The notes below the pieces were generated by a model. It was not told the origin of the DNA. It was given only the letters and a program-made list of their open reading frames with translations, and searched no databases. Shown piece after piece: positions 6,046-8,016 of a DNA stretch of 8,016 bases. Each line of letters starts with the position of its first letter. The first letter of the stretch is position 1. Source of the stretch: Sedimenticola sp. (GTDB taxonomy: Bacteria; Pseudomonadota; Gammaproteobacteria; Chromatiales; Chromatiaceae); contig JAUXBK010000121.1 in assembly GCA_030619405.1 (NCBI GenBank), positions 1-8,016 on the forward strand, in the 5' to 3' direction. The translations under genes and the position numbers were made by a program.

Positions 6046-7557
6046 CTACGACGATTTCCGTTTTCGCGGGCCGCACCGCTGCAGCAGAAACTGGGTCAGC
6101 AGCGGTACCGGCCGGCCGGTGGCGCCTTTATCCTTGCCATTTTTCCAGGCGGTGCCCGCGATGTCCAGGTGGGCCCATTTGTATTTTTCGGTGAAACGAG
6201 AAAGGAAACAGGCGGCGGTGATGGTGCCGGCCCCCTTACCGCCGATGTTGGCCATGTCGGCGAAGTTGCTGTCCAGCTGGCTCTGGTAGTCGTCCCAGAG
6301 TGGCAGGCGCCAGGCCCGGTCGCCGCTCTCCTCGCCCGCCTCGAGCACTTCGTTCGCCAGTTTGTCGTCGTTACTCAGAAGGCCGGAGGCGTGGGACCCC
6401 AGGGCCACGACGCAGGCACCGGTGAGGGTGGCGATGTCGATCACCGCTGCCGGTTTGAAGCGGTCGGCGTAGCTGAGGGCATCGCACAGGATCAACCGGC
6501 CCTCCGCGTCCGTATTCAGTATCTCGATGCTCTTCCCGGACATGCTGGTGACGATGTCCCCGGGTTTGTTGGCATTGCCATCCGGCAGATTCTCAGAGGC
6601 GGGAATGATGCCGATCACGTTGATGGCCAGCGACATCTCTACGCAGGCGGCCAGGGTTCCCAGCACGCTGGCGCCGCCACACATGTCATACTTCATCTCA
6701 TCCATGGCAGCGGAGGGTTTGATCGAGATTCCACCGGCGTCGAAGGTGAGCCCCTTGCCGACCAGCACCACCGGATTGCTCCCTACCTTTCCGCCCTTGT
6801 ACTCCATGACGATCAGCTTGGCGGGCTGGCTGCTGCCGCGGGAGACGGAGAGCAGGGCGCCCATACCCAACTCTTTCATCTGTTTCTCCCCCAGTACCTG
6901 TACCTTCAGCTTGCGGGATCTGCGGCCCATGGCCCTGGCACGGCCGGCGAGGTAGGTGGGGGTGCAGATGTTTCCTGGTAGGTTGCTGAGGTCTTTTGCC
7001 AGGATGGTGCCGTTGGCCATTGCCAGGCCATGGCTGATGGCCTTGTCGGTAAGCCGTGAGCGGCGCCGGGTGCCAATGAACAGCCCCAGCCGTTTCAGTG
7101 GACGTTTCGGTTTTTCCGCATCGCTCTTGCACTGGTCAAACCGGTACAGGCTCTCTTCGCTGGCAAGGATGGTCTCACGCAGCATCCGGTAGAGGCTTGC
7201 ATCGCCGGCCTGCACCATGGGGAGGGTGGTTATGGCCTCCAGGGGGTGAGCATCGTTTAGAACGGCGGTTGCTGCCGCCGTTGCCTTGCGCAGGGCCTGC
7301 AGGTCGAACTCCTTGTGTGCGCCAACGCCCACCAGCAGCAGTCGCTCACAGGCCATGCCAGACAGGTCATACAGCAGCAGGGTCTGTCCAGTCTTACCGT
7401 CGAAATCCCCCTTTTTCAGGATGCGACGGATCTGGTCCTTGCCGGCCTTGTCCAGTACGGCTGCAGGTTCCGACAACTGGCGTCCCTCAAAGACGCCGAC
7501 GATCAGGCAGGCGGTTTTCTGTTTTGCCAGATCGCCACGTTTCAGTGTGTATTCCAT
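6046..7557 (-). CDS. pepA: Leucyl aminopeptidase (M17 family)
   Basis: A cytosolic hexameric metallopeptidase that removes N-terminal residues from peptides; E. coli PepA also binds DNA and takes part in Xer site-specific recombination and carAB regulation. The 503-residue length matches the family. Residues 1–150 form the variable N-terminal domain and about 165–495 the catalytic domain. Visible active-site residues are K268 and D273 in VGKGLTFDAGG, K280, D291 in MKYDMCGGA, and D350, E352 and R354 in the signature NTDAEGRL (348–355). These are the expected two-metal ligands and catalytic Lys/Arg. The ATG start at 7555–7557 has GGGAG five bases upstream. It heads a three-gene minus-strand cluster. 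lptF and lptG, often found divergently beside pepA in gammaproteobacteria, do not appear in the 459 bases upstream. Confidence 0.97.
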   Translation of the reverse strand: MEYTLKRGDLAKQKTACLIVGVFEGRQLSEPAAVLDKAGKDQIRRILKKGDFDGKTGQTLLLYDLSGMACERLLLVGVGAHKEFDLQALRKATAAATAVLNDAHPLEAITTLPMVQAGDASLYRMLRETILASEESLYRFDQCKSDAEKPKRPLKRLGLFIGTRRRSRLTDKAISHGLAMANGTILAKDLSNLPGNICTPTYLAGRARAMGRRSRKLKVQVLGEKQMKELGMGALLSVSRGSSQPAKLIVMEYKGGKVGSNPVVLVGKGLTFDAGGISIKPSAAMDEMKYDMCGGASVLGTLAACVEMSLAINVIGIIPASENLPDGNANKPGDIVTSMSGKSIEILNTDAEGRLILCDALSYADRFKPAAVIDIATLTGACVVALGSHASGLLSNDDKLANEVLEAGEESGDRAWRLPLWDDYQSQLDSNFADMANIGGKGAGTITAACFLSRFTEKYKWAHLDIAGTAWKNGKDKGATGRPVPLLTQFLLQRCGPRKRKSS

Positions 7558-7562
7558 GGGGT

Positions 7563-7567
7563 CTCCC
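7563..7567 (-). promoter_or_regulatory. pepA ribosome binding site
   Basis: GGGAG on the minus strand, five bases before the pepA ATG, supports that start. Confidence 0.65.
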
Positions 7568-7589
7568 GGGGTTGGTTTCTTAGCGCTAT

Positions 7590-7660
7590 TCTATAGTTTG
7601 GAAAGAATCGGCTCATTGTACAAAAAATACCAAGAGATATTTTTAAAAGGTGAACTGGCT
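7590..7660 (-). promoter_or_regulatory. AT-rich region likely holding the pepA promoter
   Basis: The stretch 35–100 bases upstream of pepA is clearly richer in A and T than its surroundings. On the minus strand it contains TACAAT and TATAGA, either of which could be a −10 element. Neither has a convincing TTGACA-like −35 at 16–18 bases, so the promoter is placed only approximately. Confidence 0.3.
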
Positions 7661-7790
7661 CTCACGTTTTGGGTGTGAAAGCAGGGTATTCCCTAGTGTG
7701 CCTGAGCAATCTTACGGGTATGCTTTTCCTGCAGCCCGATGCAGAATTCGACCCTCAAAACAAAAACAACCTCGGGCAACGGAAGAGTTA

Positions 7791-8002
7791 AGGGCTCGCG
7801 AAATAATAAGTCCCTGAATTTGGGGCGTCGAGGCGCCCGTCTGGCAAGGGTCGCAACCGGCATCCTGCCTCGAGCGACACTTGTGCATCCCTGCACGTCG
7901 CGCGGAAACGCAGTAATATTCATTATCTTTCAAGTTTTCGCAACGCCGCCAGGCGGGATGGATCGGCGTCCCAAAACAGGGAGTTATTGTTTCGCGAGCC
8001 CT
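7791..8002. mobile_element. MITE-like inverted-repeat element
   Basis: The ends are long inverted repeats. The left is 7791–7827, starting AGGGCTCGCGAAATAATAAG; the right is 7967–8002, ending TTCGCGAGCCCT. About 32 of 36 aligned positions match, with one single-base gap. Weaker complementarity continues inward to about 7856 and 7936 (GCCCGTCTGGC against GCCAGGCGGGA). The element is about 212 bp and has no transposase, which fits a non-autonomous or miniature transposable element or a large palindromic repeat. No clear target-site duplication is seen just outside the ends, so the exact boundaries and the parent family are uncertain. Confidence 0.7.
7859..7901. repeat. Tandem small hairpins inside the MITE-like element
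   Basis: Two short palindromes sit at the centre of the element. The first is GGCA-TCC-TGCC (7859–7869). The second is GTGCA-TCCC-TGCAC (7883–7896), lengthened by GCGAC (7874–7878) and GTCGC (7897–7901) around a four-base bulge. Both share a TCC-type loop, suggesting a structured tip for the larger fold. Confidence 0.6.
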
Positions 8003-8016
8003 CAGTGCCCACGCAA

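Larger units (their letters stand above)
7558..8016. other. Gene-free stretch upstream of pepA
   Basis: No supported protein or RNA gene. It holds the pepA leader, a small hairpin CTGCA…TGCAG at 7729–7744, and the inverted-repeat element at 7791–8002. The short minus-strand frames reading through the element (about 7693–7933) have low-quality composition and follow the repeat, so they are not called. Confidence 0.65.

Noticed and set aside
5629..6981. 450-residue plus-strand open frame opposite holC and pepA
   Set aside because: The opposite strand encodes two textbook proteins with intact motifs. The plus-strand product is low-complexity and Gly/Ala/Val-rich, as expected of an antisense shadow in GC-rich DNA.
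7693..7933. Two overlapping minus-strand frames of 73–76 residues
   Set aside because: They run through the inverted-repeat element and its hairpins, lack ribosome sites and known motifs, and are best explained by the repeat.
1..8016. CRISPR array, tRNA, rRNA or defence-system genes
   Set aside because: No regularly spaced direct repeats, tRNA-like folds or defence-related protein motifs were seen in either strand.

Overview
The window looks like chromosomal DNA of a gammaproteobacterium. The best evidence is the tightly packed minus-strand pepA–holC–small-protein cluster, whose proteins match gammaproteobacterial leucyl aminopeptidase and DNA polymerase III chi. The palindromic intergenic repeats are of kinds I associate with gammaproteobacteria. 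A genus cannot be named from sequence alone; a sulfur-oxidising or Chromatiales-like lineage is only a guess. No phage, plasmid, CRISPR or complete insertion-sequence gene is visible.

Left part (1–3490): an imperfect 30-bp-arm palindrome (23–108) precedes two plus-strand genes that probably form an operon. The first is a protein-L-isoaspartate O-methyltransferase with an apparent signal peptide (146–907). The second is an 806-residue membrane protein with a spermidine-synthase-like Rossmann domain between two multi-helix membrane blocks (947–3367). Both have S-adenosylmethionine-type binding folds, and the pairing of an apparently exported methyltransferase with this membrane protein is the most interesting biology here. 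A second palindrome of a different type (3409–3482) separates this pair from the convergent gene on its right.

Middle (3493–5194): a minus-strand PiT-family phosphate permease, most likely starting at a GTG codon at 4737. Behind it lies a stretch of about 400 bases without a convincing gene (4795–5194).

Right part (5195–7557): a minus-strand cluster transcribed pepA, then holC, then an uncharacterised 140-residue acidic/coiled protein. The pepA stop abuts the holC GTG start, and the holC stop overlaps the next start as ATGA, so the three are probably co-transcribed and translationally coupled. valS, which often follows holC in gammaproteobacteria, is not found downstream.

Far right (7558–8016): no gene. 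It holds the pepA leader and a roughly 212-bp inverted-repeat element (7791–8002) with about 37-bp well-conserved termini and internal hairpins. This resembles a non-autonomous, MITE-like repeat.

Overall most genes are conventional. The points worth following are the exported methyltransferase/membrane SpeE-like pair, the MITE-like element, and the altered surroundings of pepA–holC.
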